From contig CM043942.1 in NCBI GenBank assembly GCA_014529385.2, forward strand, positions 23,880,991 to 23,944,990: a stretch of 64,000 nucleotides of DNA. The letters run 5' to 3'. Of this stretch, positions 37,312 through 49,110 are shown one piece after another. Both the position numbers and the translations under genes were made by a program. The notes under the pieces were generated by a model. The model searched no databases, was not told the DNA's origin, and saw nothing but the letters and a program-made list of their open reading frames with translations. This stretch comes from Adiantum capillus-veneris. Its lineage: Eukaryota > Streptophyta > Polypodiopsida > Polypodiales > Pteridaceae. Within the stretch, counting starts at the first letter, position 1, and each line of letters opens with the position of its first letter.

Positions 37312-37927
37312 AATCAACTATATGGCTACAATGGAGATAAAGTCTTATATACAGATTCAAAAGGCCATAGATACTTAATGAGCAGCAAAAGCAACACAGG
37401 AGCCAAGATCCTATTGATCAAAGTAAAGCCACATTTAGAGAACTCCCAGATGTTCACAGACTTCAGTGGAGCCAGGTATTGCAATCTCAAAGATGAAGTG
37501 CAAATAGAGGTGCAAAAAATCAACCCAAATGGTTATCTAGAAATCTGCACAAGTCATCAAAGCATCCATTTAGTGCATATGCAATCAGGATCATTGTACA
37601 TGGATTATAGTAGTCACATCTATAGCTGAGAACCAAAAATGAAAGATCCAACAGATCAACCAATAGAAACCAATTTAATCGAAGAACCAAGCCAAAGACG
37701 GTACAAAGGTCAAGATGGAGCAGTCTCCAGCTTGATGCTCAGTGTTTTAAAAGAAAATGTCGACAATTTGGCAAGCACAGAAACAGAAGCTCCTCAGCAA
37801 GAGCTTGACATGATAGAGCCAGTTGAAATACCACCAGTCATGGCGTATTGCTTAGATTGTGGATGAAAAGGTGGATATTTTTATGAAGATTGTCCAAGAA
37901 ATCCTGACAACAGGGACATATCAATTG
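37312..37927 (+). pseudogene. gag-like remnant with Y-x-D-x-x-G modules
   Basis: The frame is open from 37312 to a TGA at 37627, then from 37639 to a TGA at 37864 in the same phase, and beyond. It carries short repeated phrases of the form [YF]-x-D-x-x-[GS]-x-x-Y: YTDSKGHRY, FTDFSGARY and YMDYSSHIY. The later part has C-L-D-C-G, then the TGA, then YFYEDCP, which resembles a damaged zinc knuckle. No capsid fold is obvious. The place between leader and protease suggests gag. Family not recognised. Confidence 0.5.
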
Positions 37928-38102
37928 CCAAGCAAGGCACAGAGCAAATCGGAAATGTGAATCATGATGTAAGTGCATCTAACTCGTCACTTTTAATGCA
38001 ATCAGATGATTCTGCATCATCGTTAGAAGCACCAATAAAAGCACTGCAAGTTCAAAATCAGCATAAAGATGCACAACACCTGAAAAGCTTAAAATTGATT
38101 CT

Positions 38103-38705
38103 TTGAACAACAAATTCTTGCATGAATTTGGTCAAGGTGTCCAGATATCACCGAAGGTTGAAAAGATTGTTAGTTTTGCAAATGATTTTGCATCCACTGA
38201 CACAAGTGTGCAATCATTCACGAGTCTAAGGGACACATCAAACAGAATGTTGTTTGCATTATATGGTACACATAATTCATATGCACACTATGTAGACCAA
38301 AAAGGGAAATTGTACAAAAAGGATCAAGCAGTGTTTGAACGGCCCACATACCAGCTCATAGAAGTGCGTCCAGTGATAGATCAGAAAGGATGGTTCATTT
38401 CAGAGGAAAGAATCTATTATAGCCCATCCTCTCTAGAGCTGATGAATATTACCCGAGTGAACCCAGAAATCTATTCAGAGCCAAACTCTTCTCCTTCGAA
38501 AATCAAGCTTCGATGTTGCAACCCAACGAACATATACTTTGACCAAAACAGTCGTAGATATAGACGAGAGTCTAGCATCTATGATGTCTTGGGTCCTGAA
38601 ACCATAGAAGCTCATATCATCGGAGCCCCATGGGATAGACAATATCAGGGAAAATATAATGCTATCTACAGCTTGACTTGGGGAATAGTTTGTCATATTT
38701 CATGA
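38103..38705 (+). pseudogene. 200-codon unrecognised frame of the 10.2-kb element
   Basis: Open frame with believable composition, including two more Y/F-x-D modules (HYVDQKGKLYKK and IYFDQNSRRYRR), tyrosine-rich strands (GWFISEERIYYSP) and IIGAPWDRQYQGKYN. I know no family for it. It is probably part of the same polyprotein as the frames on either side. 39128-39367 has one more module (YQDAHGNEYQQ) followed by a lysine-rich tail. Confidence 0.45.
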
Positions 38706-39689
38706 AAATACATAGGAAACTATGCAGAAGGTTTACATATGCCAAACATCAACAGTGCTACCCAAAGTGTACCTTCACAGTCCCAAAAAGTGAGACTAAA
38801 CCAGAGCCAACCAATTTTGAACTCTTATAATGAAGCAGGCTATAGTGATCATCCTAGGAAGGGGGGAGTTGTAAATCCATCAAGCTCAGCTCATATACCA
38901 GGAAATGCTACACCAGTTAGAAGCCCTAGAGACTTTACCAACAAACTCCTTCAAAGAAGAAACCATTGAAAGATCATATGGTTGTTGGAAGTTTCCAATT
39001 GATCCAGGTTCCCTCAGAATCTGCAGACAAATGCCTTTATGAAGATCATCAAGGACCAACATTTTAGCTGATCTACACGAATCAAAGTCAAAAGCCAACA
39101 AACCCAATAGTGTTCAAATAGTTACATGTGACCAAGCTCACATATGCATATCAAGATGCACATGGTAACGAATATCAACAAGATCATGACCGTGTCCAAA
39201 TCCCTACGGATGGCTTGACTGAAGTCAAAAACTATCTAAAGATGATGCAAAGCCTCGAGTTTCCAGAACACGTGACAAAAAAGTCAAAGTCGATAGAAGA
39301 TAAAGTCAAGAAAGCTACACAAAGGTCACCACCAAAATCTCCTCCAAAGAGACAGATTTTGTCATAAAGTACAGTGGATCTATTAAGATCAAGGGTTACC
39401 AAGATGCAAGAGGAATATACTCAACAATTGCAAAAAAGTGTAGTATCACAATCATACGAGTCGACGTGAACGGAAGCAGGTGGTCAAAGCAAAGAAAATG
39501 TAGATAAAGCTCCACCAAAGGACACTGCCACAACAAAAAGCAGTCAATACAGAAAGAAATCCTGAGATGATCAAGTGCAACATTGTTGGTGTGAATGAAG
39601 AAAAACTCTCAAGCAAAGTAAAGCTAGATTTTTAGTTAGAAAAGAACCTTATTTCTTTCGCACTTAGAAAAGATATGGCCAACCACAGC

Positions 39690-40057
39690 TGGAAGATGCT
39701 CTTGGATTTGTGAGCATATCTGGAGACAAACGAGCAGAATGCTAGGGAATCATCTCCACCGCCATTCAAATAGGTTCACAGAGCATCACAGCTCAATTTC
39801 ACGTTATCACGGCAAAAGATATGCCAGACGACATTATAATGGGAACGCCAATGGCCCTGAAGATGTTAGAGATACATAATGTAAACATGAGGGAGTCATC
39901 ACAGACAACGAAGAATGGAGATCAAGACTGGTCACCCGCGGACGACAGCACAAGGTCCTCAAGCACAATTAAAATGGAAACTGATATCAAAGAAGATCTT
40001 ATTGATGATGATTCATCTCCATTGAACATAATTTCTGAAGATCTTAAAGAAAATTAG
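39690..40057 (+). pseudogene. first retropepsin-like segment (10.2-kb element)
   Basis: LGFVSISGDKRAEC, then a TAG, then ISTAIQIGSQSITAQFHVI and DDIIMGTPMALKML resemble the middle strands and the I-I-x-G flap-side motif of a retropepsin. The active-site D-[ST]-G part upstream is not recognisable because of stops. It would process the polyprotein. The downstream part of the frame is acidic and serine-rich. Confidence 0.5.
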
Positions 40058-40096
40058 GAAATAGCAAGTTCATATCAAATAGAACAAAGAGCAACC

Positions 40097-40830
40097 ATGA
40101 AAGTTATTGAGCAAAGAATGCCACCAAAGCTAGACGTAAAGAAGAACGGGGTTGCAAACAACCAAGAAGCTATAGGAAGTCCACAAATCCAGACATTGCC
40201 AATCAACTCGACCAATGTAAGTCAGATTGGAAAACAGAGTCTCAAGATACCCTCCCTAGAGACACAGTTAGATCAAGATAAGACCATGGCAAATGTAGGA
40301 CAGAGATCTTCAATAGAACCAGCAATGAGAATAGTTATAGTCCTTTGTAGTACAAAAGGAGCGAGTGTCAGATGCAATGCTCTATTGGATAAAGAAGCAA
40401 AGTACAATATGGTTGCAGACAACATCCAGATCATTCTAGAGATTACTCAGGGTAAGCCAGATAAAGAGAAATCATGCGTAAGGCTACAAGTCAAGAAGAA
40501 ATGGTTGCTACCTTTAGCATCCAAAATCATGAAGAGCAAGTAAAGTTCTAGGTGAAGCCTTCAAAGAAAATGCTTGTAGATGTCATCATTGGACATCAGT
40601 GGTTAGATCAACACAAAGCCTACAAAGAAGATACAATGCTACTACTCTCTTTTCCAAGAGGTAGCCAACAACATTTACAGGTACCGTTAATGATAGATTC
40701 AGAGTTGCAAAAGTCACAAGAATCAAAGACAAATCTTGCAGACAAAGGTAAAGCTAAAGTGGAGCTTCCAACAATTAGCACAAAAGGAGTGACATCATAT
40801 GCCTCTACATCAAAGAACCCTCATGGTTAG
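40097..40830 (+). pseudogene. second retropepsin-like segment (10.2-kb element)
   Basis: In 40097-40543 the segment NALLDKEAKYNMVADN matches the aspartic-protease start, but the D-T-G reads D-K-E. After TAA at 40541, the downstream piece 40552-40830 has DVIIGHQWLDQHKAY, a good match to the I-I-G-x-x-W-L motif of retropepsins. It lies about 500 bp after the first such segment. The same doubling occurs in the element at 48522-58665. Confidence 0.6.
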
Positions 40831-40961
40831 CTTCTTCAAGCAAGTCAGGCTTTCAAAATTTCAAGTCAATTGCTGACCCAGCTAAAACCTTTAAGGAGCC
40901 ACCCAACAAATCAAACATATTTCAGCCAAAGTACTCAAGAAAGCAAAGTAAAGTCAAGAAA

Positions 40962-41670
40962 ATGTTTGTTCCGAGCAGTTTAGTCAAAGTCAATGATCCA
41001 CTTTGGATTAAAGACAGGAAATCAACACAGAAAGACAAACACATGGGATGGATAGCATCACTATGGATCTTGAAAGAACAGAAGTACTATAAAGGTAACA
41101 GACAAATATGGGTGCCAAAACCTCATATTAGAGCATATGAAGTAGCTTCAAGTCCCTCCCAAGAAAGAAGGCCCACAAGGTATCAACCTCGACAATATCC
41201 TAGGATACCTAAGAAGCAGGTATACAACAGAACAACATCAAAAGATGCTAAAGTCAACCACAACTCTCAAGAGGATATAGAAAAAGACGGACCTCAAAGA
41301 ATCTTCCTCTTAGACAAGGATTCTACACAGGTTATACAAAGATTTGGCTACCAGTCAACCACAAGCCAACTGCAACTACACCAGACCTGCATGAAGATCT
41401 CAAGAACTCAACAATACCTACAGCTCAACAAAGTCAACAAAGGAGATACAAAGGTCATCAAGATATTTGGATTCCTAAGTCTTTCAATGCTCCTAGTCAA
41501 AATCCAGATTCTGGCAGTGAACAGAGGCCTACAACAACATCGAAGACTCCTATTAACATGCCTAATTGGAGAATTAAATAGATAAAAGAGTCTTCACAGT
41601 CAAATAAGGAGAGCTCAACCAATGAGAATGCAGATTCAAAGATGATAAAATAGATATGGCAAAAGAAACC
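40962..41670 (+). pseudogene. W[VI]PK-rich C-terminal segment (10.2-kb element)
   Basis: The frame starts MFVPSSLVKVND and contains KYYKGNRQIWVPK; in another phase near 41462 it repeats as RRYKGHQDIWIPK. LWIKD and LWILK occur in the same stretch. The tail is basic and rich in Q, K and S. The same motif style occurs in 55437-55997, supporting kinship of the two elements. Function unknown; RNA binding is a guess from charge. Confidence 0.45.
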
Positions 41671-42745
41671 TTCAATGCCAACTTGGTCCTTCACTAATAC
41701 TCTTTTTGAGGATTTAAGCTTACTTTTACCTGAACATATGTTTGTAGTAAGCACAAAAATGTAAAGAGTCAAGTCACCAAGGTGCAAAAAACACTCTTTG
41801 GCATAGTCAAAGTCGGCGGGCTACTGAGCCATAAAATGAGCAAAGCATTAGTCCCAAAGCGTCAAGTCAAATTAAACTCTGTGCTAAGAGTTGTAGTTAT
41901 TAGGCTTACGCTCAAGCTGGAAGAGTTGAGCATATCTAAGTCGTGTTGCTCATGCTAGATGAGATGAGTATAAGAATCAAAGTCTATTAACTTACAATTG
42001 GTGGAGTGTCGTAGAGTCCAACACTCACGCACAGTGCACAGTAAGATGAGAGCACATATCCTCGTCAACAAAAACCATTCTTAAAGGGGTGCCAGCTTGC
42101 AAAGCCATGACATATGCTTTTATAGATACACCATCTTTCTGAAGAACCCCTCCAAATCTTTCTTGCACAGCATGTTGATTTCCATGCATTTCTGTGTATG
42201 CATATATAGGATGTCCCATCATCAGACATATGCATTAGAACAATCTTTTTTGCTTCCACCTATGCACCTTGAGTGGACTACAATAGGCAAACCAATGTTC
42301 CATCATGCTACCCTTTCATATTTGCTACCTTTTTAATTCCATATCTATCAGTAAATAATCCCTTGAGTACTTTATTAATATTTCCCATGCTAATAAGTAC
42401 TCCAATAATGTGCATATCCCAAAGGCACTTTTTTCCCACTAGGTTTTTTCCCTTTGGTCATCCAGATATTATACCCTAATTTAGCACCTCACCATTCTGC
42501 TTCCCTTGTACATACTTTTCATGAATAAACAGAAGCCTCCTCATGATGCTATTACAATGGACAAATGCAACATCATCTCTCACATCAGACATATTCGGAC
42601 CAATGAAGATGCTGCAGCAAATTGAACCTCATCAATATATTCAACGACAAAATGAAGACGATCAACCCATCAACAACCAATTAAAACCTTCCATAGCCTC
42701 CACGGACACTTTTCAATAGTGCTCGAGGATGAACACTAAAATCCA
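41671..42745 (+). other. 3' non-coding part of the 10.2-kb element
   Basis: No frame with recognisable domains, and specifically no RT or integrase motif on either strand. It ends at the purine tract. Confidence 0.55.
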
Positions 42746-42755
42746 ACGGGGGGAA
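42746..42755 (+). other. polypurine tract of the 10.2-kb element
   Basis: ACGGGGGGAA lies directly before the TGTTAAC start of the 3' LTR. Confidence 0.85.
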
Positions 42756-43650
42756 TGTTAACTAAGTCAATGTCAATTAACAAAAGTTGATAAAGATCAA
42801 ATACGTATGAATGCACATCGAAGATCAACAAGAAGAAGCAATAAAGATTGGAGCTACACATTTTCCACATTTTCCCAAAATGGTCATGTATTGTAAATTC
42901 TCGATTTATTTCAAGCCATTGTAATATTTTAATGTGTTACGGGCTCAATGGGAGTTCCAAGTTGTGAAGAACAGATCCGTTAGTGTGCCTAAGTTGCCGA
43001 TTCAGTAAGTGGTGGAGCCCTAAAGGCCTTGGGCACCCGGACATTGCATATTTTTATCCTAGGTATATAAGGCAATGTGTAACAGAAATTAGGGTTCTCA
43101 AGCTCATTTGTTGAGAGCACTCTTTGATGAGAACTCTTGAGGTGTGTGGCTATGGAGTCCTTGAACTTCTCCTTGCTCATGTGACTTGATTAACACTAAT
43201 CAATGCTTAATTCTCTTTCACTATGCCTCTCTCATGCTTCTTGTGATTGCTAATGATGCTTTGATTAGCTAGATCGTAACTAATTAGTGGTTAATCCCTC
43301 TCTAATCTTGTGTGATTGCCCTCTCTTGCTTGTGTGTGCATGTAGGTTTGATTGGAGTGTGGTGCTCGATAGATCTAAGTGTGTGTGCTTGCAATTAGTG
43401 TGTTGCATGATAGGATTAGTGTTGTGTGCGTCTTGCAATCATTAGTGTGTGTGATTGGGTTGATTGGAGGTGAAGGGAAGTGGATGTGGAGATGAGAGGC
43501 CGATAAGCTCACCTCGTAGAGTCACCATTTATGTTTCCATGATTAACTCGCTAATTGTGTGAGTGTTTCCATGCCCTTTCCAGGTAGCTCATCCCTCCGA
43601 ATTGATAATTTGGTTGGTCATTGGAGCTATGCAACGATGGGACCCCAACA
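42756..43650 (+). repeat. 3' LTR of the 10.2-kb element
   Basis: Matches 33477-34423 along its length, lacks most of the GT run, and has a deletion near 43490-43505 relative to the 5' copy. It ends GACCCCAACA. Confidence 0.93.
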
Positions 43651-43906
43651 TGGCTCTACTCAGAACTTTATATCAACGGAGTTGGCCACTAAGCTGGGCA
43701 TTCAAGCTTTTGAGATGGGAGATACAGTAATTGTTGATGGAGCTTTCAAGGGACAACAAGCCTCCGTTACTCCCTTGATTGGGAAATTGAGGCTTCATGT
43801 CCAAAGCTACGTCGACAAAGAAGACTTTTTCATCTCCCTTCTCCAACATGAGAATGTTATCCTAGGGGCACCATGGGTTACCCGCATGGCTACCAACATG
43901 CAATAA
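43651..43906 (+). pseudogene. gypsy protease, part after the insertion
   Basis: Resumes in phase with the outer gag frame: GSTQNFISTELATKLGI follows the D-x-G just left of the insertion. ENVILGAPWV gives the I-L-G-x-x-W flap-side motif near the end. A TAA follows at 43904. The protease is complete in sequence but split by 10 kb. Confidence 0.85.
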
Positions 43907-44199
43907 CCTGAAAGGAGAATTTATTTCACCTACAGGGAAAAGAAAATGTCTATAGATGCCAATGATTCGGGTCATACTATACCTCTTGTAAATTCACTTG
44001 CTTTTGATAAGTTAATGAAAAGCTCGGTTTCCTCTTACATGATTTTTTGTCAACGAGTGATGCTAATGTTTTAACAAAACAAAATGGTAGGAATCAAGAT
44101 GAATTAGACTTTTCTAGTTATCTAAATAAATTCCAATATGTATTTATCGATGACATTCCTATGGAGCTACCTCCAAAATGAGGGGATAATGACCATAGG

Positions 44200-44830
44200 A
44201 CAGAGCTTCTACCTAGGAGCTCACCACCTAAGAAACCTCCTTATAGAGTTTCTCAAGATCAACAAGAGAAGATTATGAGGCAAGTGCATGAGTTGGTAGA
44301 CAAGGGGACGGTGAGGCCTAGATCCTCTCCCTTTTGTTCATTGGTCCTACTAGTGCAAAAGAAAGACGGCACCTATCGTATGTGTGTCGACTATAGAGCA
44401 GTAAACCGAATCACTGTCAAAACAAAAGTTCCTATACTGAGAGTAGAAGATTTTTTTGATAAGCTACAAGGCTCTACTTACTACAGTAGGATTGACCTAA
44501 AAAGTGGCTATCATCAAATAAGGATAGTGAATGAAGATATTGTAAAGGCTGCTTTTTGCACAATGTTTGGTCTTTATGAATATCTTGTCATGCCTTTTGG
44601 CTTGACAAATGCTCCAGCCACATTCAACCGCCTAATGGATAAAAATTTTTAGCTCCTACTACAAGTTCACTAGAGTATTCTTTGATGATATGATCATCTA
44701 CTCCAATTCTTTTGAGGAGCATAAGCAACATCTCGAGGTAATCTTTCAAGCTTTGAGGGAGAATAAACTCTTCATTAACCAAAAGAAGAGTGAATTTTTC
44801 TTCAAGAGATTCAGTACCTAGGTCACATTA
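44200..44830 (+). pseudogene. gypsy reverse transcriptase
   Basis: 44275-44652 is open: VRPRSSPFCSLVLLVQKKDG, then MCVDYRAVN, then YSRIDLKSGYHQI (first catalytic Asp) and MPFGLTNAPATFNRLMD. A stop and shift follow; then VFFDDMIIYSNSFEEH holds the catalytic D-D pair in the form FFDDM, and the primer-grip side reads LFINQKKSEFF. The rest is interrupted near 44815. It would copy element RNA to DNA; it is not functional. Confidence 0.9.
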
Positions 44831-44899
44831 TCTCTCAAGATGGTATCCGTAGGATCCATCAAAGCCAGAGGTAATAAAAGGATGGCCTAACCCAAGGAG

Positions 44900-45300
44900 T
44901 CTACATGAGCTACGAAGCTTTATTGGTATGTGTGCATACTATAGATGCTTCATAGAAAACTTCTCTCAACTAGCAGGACCATTACATGACTTGACAAAAA
45001 AGAACATTAAGTATGCATGGACGACTAAAGAGAAAAATTCTTTTGATAAACTTAAAGAAAAGCTTACCTCCCAACCAGGGCTTACACTACCGGATCTCTC
45101 AAAACCATTTGAGGTCCAATGTGATGCTAGTGGAGATTGCCTTGGAGCAGTCTTGCTCCAAGAAGGGCATGCCATAGCATATGAAAGTCAAAGACTCAAT
45201 ACCAATGAACGAGTATTGGCATATACGAAAAAGAGCTACTAACTGTTCTACATGCCCTAGACACATGGAAGCACTACCTATTGCGGCCCCATTCGTCTTA
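44900..45300 (+). pseudogene. gypsy RNase H
   Basis: 44928-45242 reads CAYYRCFIENFSQLAGPL (RT-RNase H linker), FEVQCDASGDCLGAVLLQ (first catalytic Asp in C-D-A-S) and YESQRLNTNERVLAYTKKSY (the glutamate of the active site). It stops at 45240, and the remaining portion is in another phase. Confidence 0.88.
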
Positions 45301-45459
45301 TGAACAGATCACCAAAGTCTCAAGTACTTCATGTTGCAAACCAAGATTTCTGACAAACAAATGAGTTGGGCAAATTTCCTTTTCGCAATTCAATTTTCAT
45401 ATTTCTCATACTGCTGGTAAGCATAATCAACTGATTGATGCACAATCATGATGACCAAG

Positions 45460-46500
45460 GGCAAATGCGGTGTCTATAGCAACTCACAATGATCTATCTT
45501 CCATGATAGATGAGTACAATTCTGACCTTGATTTTAAGGACATAATGTCAGCCCTTGCCTTAGGGAAGAAAGAGGAACCATTCACCTTGCAAGATGGTTA
45601 TCTTCTCCATGGAAACAGGCTATGTGTTACTCACTCCCTTCATGAAAAAGATATGTATGAATCCCATGTTCCTCCCTATGCAGGGCATAGAGGGATTCAA
45701 TCTACTCTTTGAGGAGTACATACGTATTTTTAGTGGCCCATCATGAAAGTGGATATACAAGAGTATGTTTCAAAATGTGTGGTATGCCAAAAGACAAAAG
45801 ATGATAGAGGGAAGCAACCTGGATTACTCCAGCCATTGCCAATCCCTAATTTGCCATGGGAGAGTATATCCATGAATTTTATCTTTTGATTACCCAAGTC
45901 TATCCATGGGAATACGGGAATATTGACGATAGTCAACAAGTTTAGCAAGCAAGCACACTTTATTCCTGTCAAAAGGACTATTAAGGTACATCAAATGGCA
46001 GCCCTCTTCATATCTCATATTTTCAACCACCATGGATTGCCAACATTCATCGTGTCAGATAGAGATCCTATAATGACTAGAAATTTATCGAAAGATCTCT
46101 TTAAAATCTAGGTACAAGGTTGAATTTCTCTTTGGCCTATCACCCACCAATGGATGGCCAAAGTGAGATAGCTAACCTTACAATTCTCAATCTACTAAAG
46201 ACTTATGTTTCAGAAGTAGTTCAACGCTCAAAATGGGAGAATTATCTACCACTTGTAGAGCATGCATACAATAAAATTGTCCATACTACTACAAGAAAGT
46301 CACCTTTTAAAACCATAGAGGGAAGACCTAAAAGTCCCTTGCTACTTAAGGTACATGGGAAGATCTTCGTTGTTGTCGATGAGTATAGCCAAGACCAATA
46401 AAAATCTTTCCAAAAGATTAAGGAGGCTATATCTATCTCCCAACAACGGCAAAAAGTTGATGCTAACAAGCACGGAAGGGCCTTAACGTTCAAAGAAAAT
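45460..46500 (+). pseudogene. gypsy integrase
   Basis: The HHCC zinc region reads ESHVPPYAGHRGI, then a stop, then KCVVCQKTK. The core has WESISMNFI, where the usual M-D-F is M-N-F, so the first catalytic Asp is lost. IVSDRDPIM supplies the second Asp and PPMDGQSEI the Glu. A frame shift lies near 46111. The tail ends TFKENDWVCLR, and no chromodomain is seen. Confidence 0.88.
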
Positions 46501-46509
46501 GATTGGGTG

Positions 46510-46671
46510 TGCTTGAGGTGCTCGTCGTTCTTGAGCTGACTAAGGTGCTTGCCGTGCTTGTCATGCTTTATGACTAAGGTTCTTGAGGTGCTTGAGGTGC
46601 TTCATGACTAAGGTGCTTGATGGGCTTGAGGTGTTCCAAAAATTCAACAACATCCCTACACAAGGGGGGGG
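46510..46671 (+). repeat. GCTTGAGGTG minisatellite and purine tract before the 3' LTR
   Basis: Irregular repeats of GGTGCTTGAGGTG and TGACTAAGGTGCTTG, then AAGGGGGGGGGG at about 46662-46672, the likely polypurine tract. The same repeats occur inverted at 26090-26340. Confidence 0.7.
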
Positions 46672-47587
46672 GCAAGCCCTACAAGTAGGGGCATGAGAGA
46701 GAACACACACACACACACTCACTCACTCACTCACTCACTCAAGGCAAGCCAAGTCTAAAGAGGCAACAAGGACACATGTCAAGCTCCTCCCCATGTTGCC
46801 CTCACAAGGTTCCTAAAGCCTACTGGCTGGCCTCTAAAGGGTTCTAATGATAATTTAGTTTATATATTAATTTTTTAAGCATTATTCAAGTCCTCTCTCT
46901 CAAATGGGTAAGGAGAAAACTTGTCCTAATGCTACCTTGTTGCTTGTTATGCACAAAGCTTGTGATTGGCCGTGCTTGAGGAGGTCCAATCATTTTCTAG
47001 CATGAGCTAGAAGAGGGGGTCGACTAAAGCTAGGAGGGGGTGTGCTTGCCCATACACCCCCCATATACCCTCTCTCACACACTCACACACTCCCACTCTC
47101 ATAGTGTTTTGTGCAAGAAATACATCTCCTTCTCCAAGCTTGAGAAGTTGAGAGCCTACACCAACAACTCTTGGCTATGGAATGCAGATCCAACCAAGAA
47201 CCATGCTCCAAAGTTCAACATTGTCATCTTCTTCAACTATGCTATTGTGTTATGCTCAGCAACAAGAGTAATATCAAGTGAGGATTCTATTTATTTTTCG
47301 TATGTTACTTCTTCTTCCTCTTCCCTATCCTCATTCTGCTAGCTCTCTCCACCTTCGAAGGTGTTTGAGGTCTAGGGACTGAGGCCGAGGACAAGTTAAT
47401 GCTTTGGTAAGATACTTAAGGACAAAATCTTGGTGCATGAATCTTTCCATCTTCATTGCACCAACAACATCTCACGGAACACAAATCTTGTATTGTACCA
47501 AGTCTCTCTACATGGGAGAATCTATAATACAAAAGCCTTTTGGAGGGGGGACCGGATCCAAGTAATCTGGTCCTCAACTATTGTCAA

Positions 47588-47626
<39 letters not shown>

Positions 47627-47774
47627 GTATTTTTGCCAAGCTAATTAGGTGTAATGTTCATTTTGCTACTTTTAATTAAGTACTCTTATTATGCTCCTTA
47701 AAGAACCCTCTTAAAGGCAATGCTCGCTATGGTTATTTAAATTCCTCCAGTATCCATGTCATAGTCATATTCCA
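46672..47774 (+). repeat. 3' LTR of the gypsy element
   Basis: The right end at TCATATTCCA matches the 5' LTR end exactly. The left edge is placed after the purine tract and is approximate, because the 5' copy lacks this part. It contains CA and CACT tracts at 46705-46740 and a CT run at 47591-47621. Confidence 0.8.
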
Positions 47775-48516
47775 TTGCACATAAGTCTCACCATTGAATT
47801 TCCCTAAGCACATTATTCAAGATTTCACCTCTTTCACCGCATATCTTAGTGAATTGTGTTTTGAATTGTGTGATATGGTCTCATTATTGGACCATGTATA
47901 GGCACAACTTTTTTACCCATGCACAACACTCCACCTATAACGAATTGTTGTCCAAGAGCACTTCGAATAGGAAGGGGGAGGCATACAAGATAAGTAGAGC
48001 ATAGTTCACATGAATGATTCGTCAAAACTATATATATTATTAAAAAGTAAAAGTATATACTGTTAAAAAGCATGTATCTTATGAGGTTTTTACAATTTTT
48101 TGCTTAATTTTGCATCATAATAAAGCAATCGAGCCCATATCTTAGTCAACTTGGGAATCAAAGAAGACTTTAAGTGTTTAGTATCTTAGAGAGTAATCTT
48201 GCCTAATTTTTTGGCTGTTAATAATAATTGTTGGCTTAATTTTCTAATTTTTATATAAATGTAATGTCATTCAAAAATCAACAAAAATAAATAGAAGTTT
48301 GATACTAAGTTTGTGAAACAAACGCCGAACCTTTAAAACAAAACATTTAAGCATGTCAAATATGAACAAATATGGGCTTCACATGTCAAATTTTGGTCCT
48401 AACCTAATTTGGGACAAAAGATCAAAATTGCGGTATGCGATCATTGAAAACCAAAATGAAGAACTTCCTGAGCCGTAAGTAACATGAATTGGGAAGTGAG
48501 GTCAATGAGGGAGAAA
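47775..48516. other. spacer between two LTR elements, no gene seen
   Basis: AT-rich, no coding signal. It ends at the left target duplication (48517-48521) of the next element. Confidence 0.5.
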
Positions 48517-48521
48517 ATGCA

Positions 48522-48807
48522 TGTTAACCACCCCCGTCCACTTCTAGTAGTCATGGGATGGGCTTGTCAATCCAATAGGAAAAGGGTAAGAGTGATCGCC
48601 GATGAGAGGCACACTCTAATTGGAACATTCAAGGGTTAGTTGGCTAAGCATGGGCACCCAAGTGTGAATGGACGAGCTCATATAAAAGTCACCTAAACCT
48701 AATAATCACCCATTCTCTCATTTGTGCAATTGAAGAGTGCTCTTGCTCCATCTCCATCTTCTTCTTCTCCTCCTTGTGTGTGTGTGTGTGTGTATGATGA
48801 GAGAGAG

Positions 48808-48852
<45 letters not shown>

Positions 48853-49088
48853 TCGAGCATTACGATGGCACGATGACGGCGGCAAGGCGGTTGAGTGCGG
48901 CACGGCCGTAGCTCCCTCTTCTTCGCGGTGACGAATCCTCCATGAAGGCGAGCATAGGGTGGTGAGTGATACACCCTTACTCTCTTTGAGCTTGCTAGAT
49001 TAATCTGGTTGTGTGCTTGTAGCCATTTGTGGCTCGCACACAGTGTACGGCAAGTCCCTTGCTTTGACACGTGCGACAGATGTGCACA
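48522..49088 (+). repeat. 5' LTR of the 10.1-kb element
   Basis: Contains CTCATATAAAAGTCACC (likely TATA box near 48681) and a GT tract at about 48775-48850 interrupted by GAGAGAG. It is shorter than its partner mostly because of this tract. Confidence 0.93.
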
Positions 49089-49092
49089 TTTT

Positions 49093-49110
49093 TGGCGTCG
49101 TTTTCGGGGA
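49093..49110 (+). other. primer-binding site, tRNA-Asp type
   Basis: TGGCGTCGTTTTCGGGGA differs at three positions from the complement of the tRNA-Asp 3' end; four bases separate it from the LTR. Confidence 0.78.

Noticed and set aside
38103-38705. Possible host gene inside the 10.2-kb element
   Set aside because: It lies between LTRs, shares the Y-x-D modules of the neighbouring frames and has no intron structure, so it is treated as part of the element.
48699-49070. Thr-His-repeat frames in the LTR (also at 58245-58553)
   Set aside because: They are readings of the GT/CA tract inside the LTRs.
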